64,000 nt of DNA from Ricinus communis (Eukaryota; Streptophyta; Magnoliopsida; Malpighiales; Euphorbiaceae): NCBI RefSeq assembly GCF_019578655.1, contig NC_063264.1, forward strand, positions 15,922,429 to 15,986,428. The letters run 5' to 3'. Shown piece by piece: positions 40,201-53,800 of this stretch (its first letter is position 1; each line of letters begins with the position of its first letter). Under the pieces are notes generated by a model. The model was not told the DNA's origin and searched no databases. It worked only from the letters and a program-made list of their open reading frames with translations. Made by a program: the position numbers and the translations under genes.

Positions 40201-43200
40201 ATACACGTTTTACATGGTTATTTTCTTATATCGATAAATATACCCCTTTTATGGGGTTGTTTTCTCTAATTAATAAATATCCCCGTATTACGGGGTTGTT
40301 TTCTAATATTTATAAATATATCCCTCTTGCGTGGTTGTTTACTCATGTTAAAAAATTTACCCCTTCTACGAGGTTGTTTTCTCAAACTTACAATTATACT
40401 ACTTTTAAGGGGTTGTTTTCTCAAATTCATAAATATACATGTTGTAGAGAGTTATTTTCTTATATTAACAAATATATCCCCTTTACGGGCTTGTTTTCTC
40501 ATATTATAAAATTAACCCATTGAATGGGTTATTTTATCATACTCACAAATATACCAAAATTAGGGGATTATTTTATCCGATTGATAAATATCCCCGTATT
40601 ACGGGGTTGTTTCCTAATAACTATAAATATACCCCTCCTACGAGGTTGTTTTCTCATATTAAGAAATTTGCCACTTTTACGAGACTGTTTTCTCATATTC
40701 GCAATTATATTACTTTTACGTGGTTGTTCTAACAAATTCATAAATATACACGTTTTATGGAGTTATTTTTTTATATCGACAAATATACCCCTTTTACGGG
40801 GTTGTTTTCTCATATTCTAATATGAATCCATTTAATGGATTGTTTTGTCATACTCACAAATATACCAAAATTACGGGTTTTTTTTCTGATTGATAAAAAT
40901 CCTTGTATTTTGGGGTTGTTCTCTAATATTTATAAATATACCCCACTTACGGGATTGTTTTATCATATTAAAATATTTACCCCATCTACGAGGCTATTTT
41001 CTCAGACTCGCAATTACAATACTTTTACGGGATTATTTTCTCATATTCATAAATATACACATTTTACGGGATTATATTTTTATATTGATAAATACACCAC
41101 TTTTACAGAGTCATTTTCTCTTATTAAGTTATTAGCACTATTATGGGGTTGTTTTCTCAAATTCATAAATATATACGTTTTACGGGGTTATGTTCTTATA
41201 TTGACAAATACCCCTTTTACGGGATTATTTTCTCATATTATAAAATTAACCAATTTAAGGGGTTGTTTACACATACTCACTAATATACCAAAATTATGGG
41301 GTTATCTCCTCCGATTGATAAATATCCTCGTATTAGAGGGTTGTTTTTCATATTAGAAAATTTACCACTTCTACGGGGTTGTTTTCTCAAACTCACAATT
41401 ACACTATTTTTACGAGGTTATTTTCTAAGATTCATAAATATACACGTCTTACGGAGTTATTTTCATATATTAATAAATATACCACTTTCACGGGGCCGTT
41501 TTCTCATATTAAATTATTAGCACTATTATGGGGTTGTTTTGTAAAATTCATAAATATACACGTTTTACATGGTTATTTTCTTATATCGACAAATATACCC
41601 CTTTTATGGGGTTATTTTCTCTAATTAATAAATATCCCCGTATTACGGGGTTGTTTTCTAATATTTATAAATATATCCCTCTTGCATGGTTGTTTTCTCA
41701 TGTTAAAAAGTTTACCCCTTCTACGAGGTTGTTTTCTCAGACTTACAATTATACTACTTTTAAGGGGTTGTTTTCTCAAATTCATAAATATACATATTGT
41801 AGAGAGTTATTTTCTTATATTAACAAATATATCCCCTTTACGGGGTTGTTTTCTCATATTATAAAATTAACCCATTGAATGGGTTATTTTATCATACTCA
41901 CAAATATTCCAAAATTAGGGGATTATTTTATCCGATTGATAAATATCTCCGTATTACGGGGTTGTTTCCTAATAATTATAAATATACCCCTCCTACGAGG
42001 TTGTTTTCTCATATTAAGAAATTTGCCACTTTTACGAGGCTGTTTTCTCATATTCGCAATTATATTACTTTTACGTGGTTGTTCTAACAAATTCATAAAT
42101 ATACACGTTTTATGGAGTTATTGTTTTATATCGACAAATATACCCCTTTTACAGGGTTGTTTTCTCATCTTCCAATATGAATCCATTTAATGGATTGTTT
42201 TGTCATACTCACTAATATACCAAAATTACGGGTTTTTTTTTCTGATTGATAAAAATCCTTGTATTTTGGGGTTGTTCTCTAATATTTATAAATATACCCC
42301 ACTTACGGGATTGTTTTATCATATTAAAAAATTTACCCCATCTACGAGGCTATTTTCTCAGACTCGCAATTACAATACTTTTACAGGATTGTTTTCTCAT
42401 ATTCATAAATATACACATTTTACGGGATTATATTTTTATATTGATAAATATACCACTTTTTCAGGGTCATTTTCTCTTATTAAATTATTAGCACTATTAT
42501 GGGGTTGTTTTCTCAAATTCATAAATATATACGTTTTACGGGGTTATGTTCTTATATTGACAAATACCCCTTTTACGGGATTATTTTCTCGTATTATAAA
42601 ATTAACCAATTTAAGGGGTTGTTTACACATACTCACTAATATACCAAAATTATGGGGTTATCTCCTCCGATTGATAAATATCCTTGTATTAGAGGGTTGT
42701 TTTTTCATATTAGAAAATTTACCACTTCTACGGGGTTGTTTTCTCAAACTCACAATTACACTATTTTTACGAGGTTATTTTCTAAGATTCATAAATATAC
42801 ATGTCTTACGGAGTTATTTTCATATATTAATAAATATACCACTTTCACGGGGCCGTTTTCTCATATTAAATTATTAGCACTATTATGGGGTTGTTTTGTC
42901 AAATTCATAAATATACACGTTTTACATGGATATTCTCTTATATCGACAAATATACCCCTTTTATGGGGTTATTTTCTCTAATTAATAAATATCCCCGTAT
43001 TACGGGGTTGTTTTCTAATATTTATAAATATATCCCTCTTGCGTGGTTGTTTTCTCATGTTAAAAAATTTACCCCTTCTACGAAGTTGTTTTCTCAGACT
43101 TACAATTATACTACTTTTAAGGGGTTGTTTTCTCCAATTCATAAATATACATGTTGTAGAGAGTTATGTTCTTATATTAACAAATATATCCCCTTTACGG

Positions 43201-44601
43201 GGTTGTTTTCTCATATTATAAAATTAACCCATTGAATGGGTTATTTTATCATACTCACAAATATTCCAAAATTAGGGGATTATTTTATCCGATTGTTAAA
43301 TATCCCCGTATTACGGGGTTGTTTCCTAATAATTATAAATATACCCCTCCTACGAGGTTGTTTTCTCATATTAAGAAATTTGCCACTTTTACGAGGCTGT
43401 TTTCTCATATTCGCAATTATATTACTTTTACGTGGTTGTTCTAACAAATTCATAAATATACACGTTTTATGGAGTTATTTTTTTATATCGACAAATATAC
43501 CCCTTTTACGGGGTTGTTTTCTCATATTCTAATATGAATCCATTTAATGGATTGTTTTGTCATACTCACAAATATACCAAAATTACGGGTTTTTTTTTCT
43601 GATTGATAAAAATCCTTGTATTTTGGGGTTGTTCTCTAATATTTAGAAATATACCCCACTTACGGGATTGTTTTATCATATTAAAAAATTTACCCCATCT
43701 ACGAGGATATTTTCTCAGACTCGCAATTACAATACTTTTACGGGATTGTTTTCTCATATTCATAAATATAAAAATTCTACGGGATTATATTTTTATATTG
43801 ATAAATATACCACTTTTACAGGGTCATTTTCTCTTATTAAATTATTAGCACTATTATGGGGTTGTTTTCTCAAATTCATAAATATATACGTTTTACGGGG
43901 TTATGTTCTTATATTGACAAATACCCCTTTTACGGGATTATTTTCTCATATTATAAAATTAACCAATTTAAGGGGTTGTTTACACATACTCACTAATATA
44001 CCAAAATTATAGGGTTATCTCCTCCGATTGATAAATATCCTCGTATTAAAGGGTTGTTTTTTGATATTAGAAAATTTACCCTTCTGTGGGTTGTTTTCTC
44101 AGACTCACAATTACACTATTTTTACGGGTTATTTTCTAAGATTCATAAATATACACGTCTTACAGAGTTATTTTCATATATTAATAAATATACCACTTTC
44201 TCGGGGCCGTTTTCTCATATTAAATTATTAGCACTATTATGGGGTTGTTTTGTCAAATTCATAAATATACACGTTTTACATGGTTATTTTCTTATATCGA
44301 CAAATATACCCCTTTTACGGGGTTGTTTTCTCATATTCTAAAATTAACCCATTTAAGGGGTTATTTTCTTGTAGTCATAAATATACCAAAATTACGGGGT
44401 TATTTTCTCCGATTGATAAATATCCCCACATTGCGATGTTGTTTTCTAATATTTATAACTATACTCATCTTACAGGGTTGTTTTGTCATATTTAAAAATT
44501 TACCCGTTCTAAGAGGCTGTTGTCTCATACACGCAATTATAATACTTTTACGGGGTTGTTTTCTCATATTCATAAATGTACACGTTTTATGGTATTATTT
44601 T
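31285..44601 (+). repeat. Satellite array block 3
   Basis: Same satellite and orientation. Irregular patches are at 36890-37010 (truncated and fused monomers). It contains the 1,356-bp super-repeat at 38861-44285. It ends abruptly at a head-to-head switch in orientation near 44601. No gene seen. Confidence 0.96.
38861..44285 (+). repeat. Four tandem copies of a 1,356-bp satellite super-repeat
   Basis: A landmark reading ATGTTGTA (ATATTGTA in the third copy) falls at 39083, 40439, 41794 and 43151, spacing 1356, 1355 and 1357. All other details, including rare variants such as TGGTTGTTCTAACAAATTC and AATCCATTTAATGGATT, recur at the same spacing. About 35 monomers form one unit. By eye the copies differ at only a few percent of bases, much less than neighbouring ~430-bp units differ from each other. 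Confidence 0.93.
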
Positions 44602-44731
44602 TCAATCGTAGATAATAACCCCATAATTTTAGTATATTTGTGAGTATGTGAAAATAACCCTTAAATGGATTAATTTTATAATATGAGAAAAAACACCGTA
44701 AAAGGGGTATATTTGTCGATATAAGAAAATA
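44602..44731 (-). repeat. Inverted satellite, left piece
   Basis: From about 44602 the satellite reads as its reverse complement (AATAACCCCATAATTTTAGT, then TATATTTGTGAGTATG). It is interrupted after 130 bp by a solo LTR. Confidence 0.93.
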
Positions 44732-46110
44732 TGATGTGCGTAAAATACACACATCTAAATGGGGTTTTTAAGATTGATTTTATGGATATTTGGATGTGAA
44801 TTGATCCCAACACTCATCCTATACGTATGTTTGTATGCATTAGGTCCAAAAGAGGTCAAAGGATGATAAAGGAAAGAATTGGAGCATAATTGGACGTCAA
44901 TGCTGCCAAAACAAGCTAAGTATGCCCATGCAGAAGGTTAACAAGGCCGTGTTGTATTCAACACCGGATGCATCAAACATGAAAGAAAAAAAAAGCTTTT
45001 AGGGAGCACGGCTATAGAGACTAACACGGCCGGGACACGGTACCGTGTTGGAGCGGTTGGGTATTAATTAAAAGAACGAAGAGAGGAAAAGGAGGCGGCT
45101 AGGGTTAGAACGTCCCAAACCCTAATATTTTTCTCTCTAAGGGTTTTTTGAGCTGAAACCAAGAGAAAAGGAGACTTGGATCAAGGTTTCAATCGGATTC
45201 CCTTCGAAGATTGAAGATTGGGCAAGGTTCGTCGATTGGTTTTCAAATCGAGTAAGAGGAATAAGGATCGATTCAAGATTGAGCAAGAGGAATTGGGGCT
45301 GTTTACTCTCATCCAAGGGTGTAATCGAGTTTTCTCTACCTTTACTCATTATTGTAATTGAATTCTTATGTATTTTGATAATGAACATGATTAGCTAGAT
45401 GGAATTAAATCCATTGGGATTTCTTTACTATGTTGACTTAGTATTATATTGTTGGATTGTTTGGATTAGTTTTGTATTCTTCTTGCTTTCAATATTAATA
45501 AGATAATGCATTATTCATGAGACGTTGTGAATTGTGTGGTTAGATTACTTTGTGTGATTAAAAGTCCATTTGGCAATTGGAATTTTGAATAGCAAGAACT
45601 GGTTAATAATCGCCTAGAGATAAGGATAATTAACTAGCCGGATTAACAATTAACAAAGCTTAATAGAGGCGGATTAAAGCTTAATGCTAATTTAAGAATC
45701 AATCATTAGGAAGAGATTCCAACTTTAGGTTATTAGGTTTAGGAATTCGGTTATCTCGAGAGAGAAACCGAATTCGGTTAAAAATTCATCCACGGGTAGC
45801 ATAATTAGACTCACCGATCCTTTATGTTTTGTTTGATTGCCAACTAGTTTAGATTCCCTTTGGGTTTGTCTTCTTGTCTTGATTTTTAGTTATCAATTAC
45901 TCTTGCATCTCCCTTAGAACTTAGATTGTAGCTATTAGTTAGTTTAGAAAGTATTCATCACTCATTTTAGGTTAATATAACAAAGAACAAAGGAGTAACT
46001 CTGGGCTTTCACTTTCCCGAGGAATACGACCTTGATACTCGCCATTAGTGCTAGACTGCATCGATAGGTACACTGCCTTAGATTATAGCTAATACAAGTA
46101 GCACCCATCA
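44732..46110 (+). mobile_element. Solo LTR, 1,379 bp, Athila/Tat-like
   Basis: Starts TGATG and ends CATCA, with target duplication AAATA at 44727-44731 and 46111-46115. Removing it restores a normal inverted satellite monomer. There is no coding domain. The 3' end (TTTCCCGAGGAATACGACC, then GATAGGTACACTGCC, then GTAGCACCCATCA) and the ACACGG-rich part near 45010-45050 resemble LTRs of Athila/Tat-type Ty3/gypsy elements. The orientation is set from that resemblance. The 83-codon open frame at 45137-45388 on the minus strand has no support as a gene. Confidence 0.85.
45743..45775. other. Inverted repeat inside the solo LTR
   Basis: GAATTCGGTT (45743-45752) and AACCGAATTC (45766-45775) are perfect 10-bp arms around a 13-base loop containing CTCGAGAGAGA. 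It could be a hairpin in the transcript or a protein-binding dyad. Confidence 0.7.
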
Positions 46111-47820
46111 AAATAACACCGTAAAATGTGTATATATAAGAATTTGAGAAAATAACTCCATAATAGTGCTAATAATTTAATATAAGAAAACAATGTTGTA
46201 AAAGGTGTTATATTTATCAATATAAAAAAATAACCCCGTAAAACGTGTATATTTATGAATTTAAGAAAACAACCCCGTAAAAGTAGTATAATTGCGAGTC
46301 TGAGAATACAGTCTCGTAGAAAGGGTAAATTTTTTCATATGAGAAAACAACCAAGTAAGAGAGGTATATTTATAAATATTAGAAAATAACCCCATACGGG
46401 ATATTTATCAATTGGAGAAAATAACCCCGTAATTTTGGTATATTTTTAGTATGAGAAAACAACCCCTTAAATGGATTAATTTTAGAATATGAGAAAATAA
46501 TTCCGTAGAAGGAAAATATTTGTCGACATAAGATAATAACTCCGTAAAATGTGTATATTTATGAATTTGATAAAACAACCCCATAATAGTGCTAATAATC
46601 TAATATGAGAAAATCACCCCGAAAAAGTGGTATATTTATCAATATAAGAATATAACCCTGTAAAACGTGTATATTTATGAACCTGAGAAAACAACCCCGT
46701 AAAGGTAAAGTAATTGCGAGTCTAAGAAAACAACCTCGAAACGGTAAATTGAAAACAACCCTCGAATTTGGTATTTATCAATCGGAGAAAATAACCCGAA
46801 GCATTTTGGTATATTTGGTATGAGAATAACCCCTTAAATGGGTTAATTTTATAATATGAGAAAACAACCCCGTAAAAGGGGTATATTTGTCGAGATAAGA
46901 AAATAACCTTGTAAAATGTGTATACTAATGAATTTGAGTAAATCCCATAATAGTGCTAATAATTTAATATTAGAAAACGACCCCGTGAAAGTAGAATATT
47001 TATCAATATAACAAAATAACCCCGTAAAACGTGTATATTTACGAATTTGAGAAATCAACCCTGTAATAGTAGTCTAATTGCGAGTCTGAGAAAATAGCCT
47101 CGTAGAAGGGGAAAATTTTTTAATTTAAGAAAACAATCCTAAAATACGAGGATATTTATCAATCGAAAAAAATAACCTTGTATAAGGGGTAAATTTTTTA
47201 ATATGCGAAAATAACCCCGTAAAAGGGGTATATTTATCGATATAAGAAATAACCACGTAAAACGTGTATATTTATTAATTTAACAAAACAACGCCATAAT
47301 AGTGCTAATAATTTAATATGATAAAATGACCCCGTAAAAGGGGTATATTTATCAATATAAGAAGATAATCCCGTAAAACGTGTATATTTATAAATTTAAG
47401 AAAACAACCCTGTAATGTATTGTAGAGAATCCAGTAAATTTTTAATATGAGAAAACAACCGTATCGGGATATTTATCAATCGGAAAAAATAACCCTGTAA
47501 TTTTGGTATATTTGTGAGTATGAGAAAATAAACTCTTATTTGGGTTAATTTTAATGTGAGAATACAACCCCGTAAAAGGGGTATATTTGTCGTTATAAAA
47601 AAATAACCCCATAAAATGTGTATATTTATGAATTTGATAGAACAACCCCATAATAGTGCTAATAATTTTATATGAGAAAACGACCCTGTAAAAGTGGTAT
47701 ATTTATCAATATTAGAAAATAACTTCGTAAAACGTTTATATTTATGAATCTGAGAAAACAACCCTGTAAAAGTAGTGTAATTGCGAGTCTGAGAAAACAA
47801 AATCATAGAAGGGGTAAATT
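46111..47820 (-). repeat. Inverted satellite, right piece
   Basis: Reverse-complement satellite with the same monomer kinds (for example CCATAATAGTGCTAATAATTT) and a few collapsed monomers (46740-46830). Orientation returns to + at about 47820. Confidence 0.94.
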
Positions 47821-50800
47821 ATGATAAATATACCCCTTTTACGAGGTTGTTTTCTCATATTAAAAAATTTACCCCTTCTATGAGGCTATTTTTTCAGACT
47901 CGCAATTGCACTACTCTAACGGGGTTGTTTTCTCAGATTCATAAATATACACGTTTTACGGAGTTATTTTCTTATATTGACAAATATACCACTTTTACGG
48001 AGTCGTTTTCTCATATTAAATTATTAGCACTATTATGGGGTTGTATTCTCAAATTCATAAATGTCCACGTTTTACGGGGTCATTTTCTTATATCGTCAAA
48101 TATTACCCTTTTTACTAGGTTGTTTTCTCATATTATAAAATTAACCCATTTAAGGGGTTATTTTCTCATATTCACAAATATACCACAATTACGAGGTTAT
48201 TTTCTCCTATTGACAAATATCTCCATATTACGGGATTGTTCGCTAATATTTATATATATACCCCTCTTATATAAAATTAACCAATTTAAGCGATTGTTTT
48301 CTCATACTCACAAATATACAAAAATTACTGTTATTTTTTCCAATTGATAAATATCCCCGTATTTCGAGCTTGTTTTCTCATATTAAAAAATTTACCCCTT
48401 CCATGAGCCTGTTTTCTCAGACTCGCAATTACACAACTTTTACAGGGTTGTTTTCTAAGATTCATAAGAGTTATTTTCTTATATTGATAAGTATACCACT
48501 TTTACAGGGTTGTTTTCTCATATTAAATTATTACCACTATTATGCGGTTATTTTGTCAAATTCATAAATATACACGTTTTACGGGATTTTTCTTATATCG
48601 CCAAATATACCATTTTTACTGGTTTGTTTTCTCATATTATAAAATTAACCCATTTAAGGGGTTGTTTTCTCATACTCACAAATACACCAAAATTACGGGT
48701 TTATTTTCTCATATTGATAAATATCCCCGTATTATGGGGTTGTTTGCTAATAATTATGAATATACCCCTCTTACAAGGTTGTTTTCTCATATTAAAAATT
48801 TTACTCCTTCTACGAGGCCGTTTTCTCATACTCGAAATTACACTACTTTCACGGGATTGTTTTCTCAGATTCATAAATATACACATTTTACCGAGTTATT
48901 TTCTTATATTCATAAGTATACCACTTTTACTCGGTCGTTTTCGCATAATAAATTATTAGCACTATTATGGGTTGTTTTCTCAAATTCATAGATATACACG
49001 TTTTACGAGGTTATTTTCTTATATCGACAAATATATCCCTTTTACGGGTTATTTTCTCATATTCTAAAATTACCCTATTTAAGTGGTTGTTTTCTCATAC
49101 TCGCAAATACACCAAAATTACGGGGTTATTTTCTTATATCAACAAATATCCCTGTATTTCGGGGTTATTTTCTCATATTAAAAATTGACCCCTTCCACGT
49201 GGTTGTTTTCTTAGACTCGCAATTATACTACTTCTACGGGCTTGTTTACTAAGATTCATAAAGATACACATTTTACGGGTTATTTTCTTATATTGATAAA
49301 TATACCACTTTTACGGGGGTCGTTTTCTCATATTAAATTATTAGCACTATTATGGGGTTGTTTTCTCAAATTCATAAATATACACATTTTATGGGGTTAT
49401 TATCTTATATCATCAAATATACCCCTTTTACTGGTTATTTTCTCATATTCTGAAATTAAACCATTTAAATGGTTGTTTTCTCATACTCACAAATATACCA
49501 ATTTTACGGGGTTATTTTCTTATATCAACAAATATACCCCTTTTATACGGGGTTGTTTTCTCATATTCTAAAATTAACCTATTTAAGAGGTTTTTTCTCA
49601 TACTCAAAAATATACCAAGATTAGGGGGTTAGTTTCTCTGATTAATAAATATTCCCGTATTACGAAGTATTTTCTAATATTTATAAATATACCCCTCTTA
49701 CGGGGTTGTTTTCTCATATTAAAAAATTTACCCCTTCTACGAGGTTGTTTTCTCATACTCGCAACTGCACTACTTTTACGGGTTTATTTTCTCAGATTCA
49801 TAAATATAAAAGTTTTACGAGATTATTTTCTTATATTAATAAATATGCATGCTTTCCGGAGTTATTTTCTTACATTGATAAATATACCCCTTTACGGGGT
49901 CGTTTTCTCATAGTAAATTATTAGCACTATTATGGGGTTGTTTTCTAAAAAAATATTTTACGGCGTTATTTTCTTATATCGACAAATATACCCCTTTTAT
50001 AGTGTTATTTTCTCATATTTTAAAATTACCCCATTTAAGGGGTTGTTTTCTCATACTCACAAATATACCAAAATTATGGGGCTATTTTTCCGATTGATAA
50101 ATATCCCCGTATTACGGGGTTGTTTTCAAATATTTATGAATATACCCCTCTTACGGGGTTGTTTTCTCATATTAAAAAAATTACCCCTTCTACGAGCCTG
50201 TTTTCTCATACTTGCAATTACACTAGGTTTACAGGTTATTTTCTCATATTCATAAATATACACGTTATATGGGGTTATTTTCTTTTATTGATAAATATAC
50301 CACTTTTATGGGGTTATTTTCTCATATTCAATTATTAGCACTATTATGGGATTATTTTCTCAAATTCATAAATATACACGTTTTACGGAGTTATTTTCTT
50401 ATATTGAGAAATATATCCCTTTTACAAGGTTATTTTCTCATATTCTAAAATTACCCCATTTAAGGGGTTGTTTTCTAATACTCACAAATATATCAAAATT
50501 ATGGGGTTATTTACTCCGATTGATAAATATCCCCACATTACGTGTTTGTTTCCTAATATTTATAAACATACCCCTCTTACGGGGTTGTTTTCTCATATTA
50601 AAAAAATTAACCCATTCTACGATGTTGTTTTCTTAGACTAACTGGCAATTATACTATCTTTACGGGTTTGTTGTCTCATATTCATAAACATATACGTTTT
50701 ACGAGGTTATTTTCTTATATTGATAACTATACATGTTTTACGGGGTTATTTTCTTATATTGACAAATATACCACTTTTACGGGGTCATTTTCTCATTGTA

Positions 50801-53800
50801 AATTATTAGCACTATTATGGGGCTGTATTCTCAATTTCATAAATATACACATTTTACGGAGTTATTTTCTTATATCGACAAATATACCATTTTTACAGGG
50901 TTGTTTTCTCATATTATAAAATTAACACATTTAAGGGGTTGTTTTCTAATACTCACAAATATACAAAAATTACGGAGTTATTTTCTCCGATTGATAAATA
51001 TCTCCGTATTACCCGGTTATTTTCTAATATTAATAAATATACCTCTTTTACGGGGTTGTTTTCTCATATTAAAAAATTTACTCCTTCTAACGAGGCTGTT
51101 TGCTCAGACTCGCAACTATACTACTTTTACGGGGTTGTTTTGTCATATTCATAAATATACACGTTTTACCGTTTTATTCTCTTATATTAATAAATATCGC
51201 CCTTTTACTGGGTCGTTTTCTCATAATAAATTATTAGACTATTATGGGGTTGTTTTCCAAATTCATAAATATACACGTTTTACGGGGTTATTTTCTTATA
51301 TCAACAGATATATCCCTTTTACGGGTTATTTACTCATATTCTAAAATTACCCTACTAAAGGAATTGTTTTCTCATACTCACAAATATACCAATATTACAG
51401 GATTATTTTATTATATCAACAAATATACCCTTTTTACGGGGTTGTTTTCTCATATCCTAAAATTAACCTATTTAAGAGGTTTTATTCTCATACTCACAAA
51501 TATACCAAAATTATGGGGTTATTTTCTCCGATTAATAAATATTCTCGTATTACGGGGTTTTTTTAATATTTATAAATATACCCCTCTAACGGGGTTGTTT
51601 TCTCATATTAAAGAATTTAATTTCTCTCATTTATATCGCTTTCTCACACTCGCAATTACACTAGTTTTACGGGTTTGTTTTCTCAGATTCATAAATATAA
51701 ACGTTTTACAAGGTTATTTTCCTATATTAATAAATATACATGTTTTACGGAGTTATTTTCTTACGTTGATAAATTTACCCCTTTTACGGGGTCGTTTTCT
51801 CATAGTAAATTTTTAGCACTATTATGGGGTTGTTTTCTCAAATTCATATTTTACAGGGTTATTTTCTAATATCGACAAATATACCCCTTTTACGATGTTA
51901 TTTTCTCATATTTTAAAATTACCCCATTTAAGGGGTTGTTTTCTCATACTCACAAATATACCAAAATTACGGGGTTATTTTTTCCGATTGATAAATATCC
52001 ACGTATTATGGGTTTTTTCAAATATTTATAAATATACCGCTCTTACAGGGTTGTTTTCTAATATTCATAAATATACACATTTTACGGGGTTATTTTCTTA
52101 TATGGACAAATATACCCCTTTTACGAGGTTATTTTCTCATATTATAAGATTAACCCATTCAAGGGGTTGTTTTCTCATGCTCATAAATATACCAAAATTA
52201 CGGGGTTATTTTCTCCGATTGATAAATATCCCCGCATTACGGGGTTGTTTTATAATATTTATAAATATACCCCTCTTAAGGGGTTGTTTTCTCATATTAA
52301 AAAATTACCCCTTCTAACGAGCCTATTTTCGCAGACTCGCAATTACACTACTTTTACGGGGTTGTTCTCTCAAATTCATAAATATACACGTTTTACGGGG
52401 TTATTTTCTTATATTAATAAATATACCACTTTACTGGCCTGCTTCATATTAAATTATTAGCGATTATAGGGTTGTTTTGTCAAATTCATAAATATACACA
52501 TTTTACGGGATTATTTTCTTATATCGACAACATACCCCTTTTGGTTGTTTTCTCATATTCTAAAATTAACCCTTAGGGGTCATTTTCTCATACTCACAAA
52601 TATACCAAAATTACGGGGTTATTTTCTCCGGTTAATAAATATCCCCGTATCACGAGGTTGTTTTCTAATATTTATTGATATATCCCTCTTACGGGGTTTT
52701 TTTCTCATATTAAAAAATTTACCCCTTCTATGAGGCTGTTTTCTCAAACTCGCAATTACACTATATTTACGGGTTATTTTCTCAGATCCATAAATATACA
52801 CGCTTTACGAGGTTATTTTTTTTATTGATAAACATACCACTTTTACGAGGTCATTTTCTCATATTAAATTATTAGCACTATTATGGGATTATTTTCTCAA
52901 ATTCATAAATATACACGTTTTACAGAGTTATTTTCTTATGTCGACAAATATACCCCTTTACGGGGTTATTTTCTCATATTCTAAAATTACCCCATTTAAG
53001 GGGTTGTTTTCTCATACTCACAAATATACCAAAATTACGGGGTTATTTACTCCGATTGATAAATATCCCCACATTACGGGGTTGTTTCTAAATATTTATA
53101 AATATACCCATCTTACGGGGTTATTTCCAAATAGTTATATATATACCCATCTTACGGGGTTGTTTTCTAATATTCAAAAATTTACCCTTCTACGAGTGTG
53201 TTTTCTGAGACTAGTAATTACACTACTTTTACGAGATTATTTTCTTAAATTCATAAATATACATATTTTAGGGGGTTGTTTTCTCAGATTCATAAATATA
53301 CACATTTCACCGAGTTATTTTCTTATATTGATAAGTATACCACTTTACTCTCATTGCTTTCTGTGACAATAAATTATTAGCACTATTATGGGTTGTTTTC
53401 TCAAATTCATAAATATGCTTTACGAGGTTATTTCTCTTATATCGACAAACATATCCCTTTACGGGTTATTTTCATATTCAAAAATTCACCCTATTTTAAG
53501 TGGTTGTTTTCTCATACTCGCAAATATACCAAAATTACGGGTTATTTTCTTATATCAATAAATATCCCATTCTCTGTGGTTATTTTCTCATATTAAAATA
53601 GACCCTTCCACGTGGTTGTTTCTAGACCCCGCAATCACACCACTTTTACCGCTTGTTTACTCCGATTCATAAAGACATAACGCTTTAATTAAGTTATTTT
53701 CTTTATATTGATAAATATACCACTTTTACGGGGGTCGTTTTCTCATATTAAATTATTAGCACTATTATGGGGTTGTTTTCTCAAATTCATAAATATACAC

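Noticed and set aside
45137..45388. 83-codon minus-strand open frame in the solo LTR
   Set aside because: No domain or homologous frame, and it lies inside a well-bounded solo LTR.
47818..47822. Specific recombination site at the right inversion joint
   Set aside because: Only a plain switch between two satellite orientations is visible; no longer motif is shared with the left joint.
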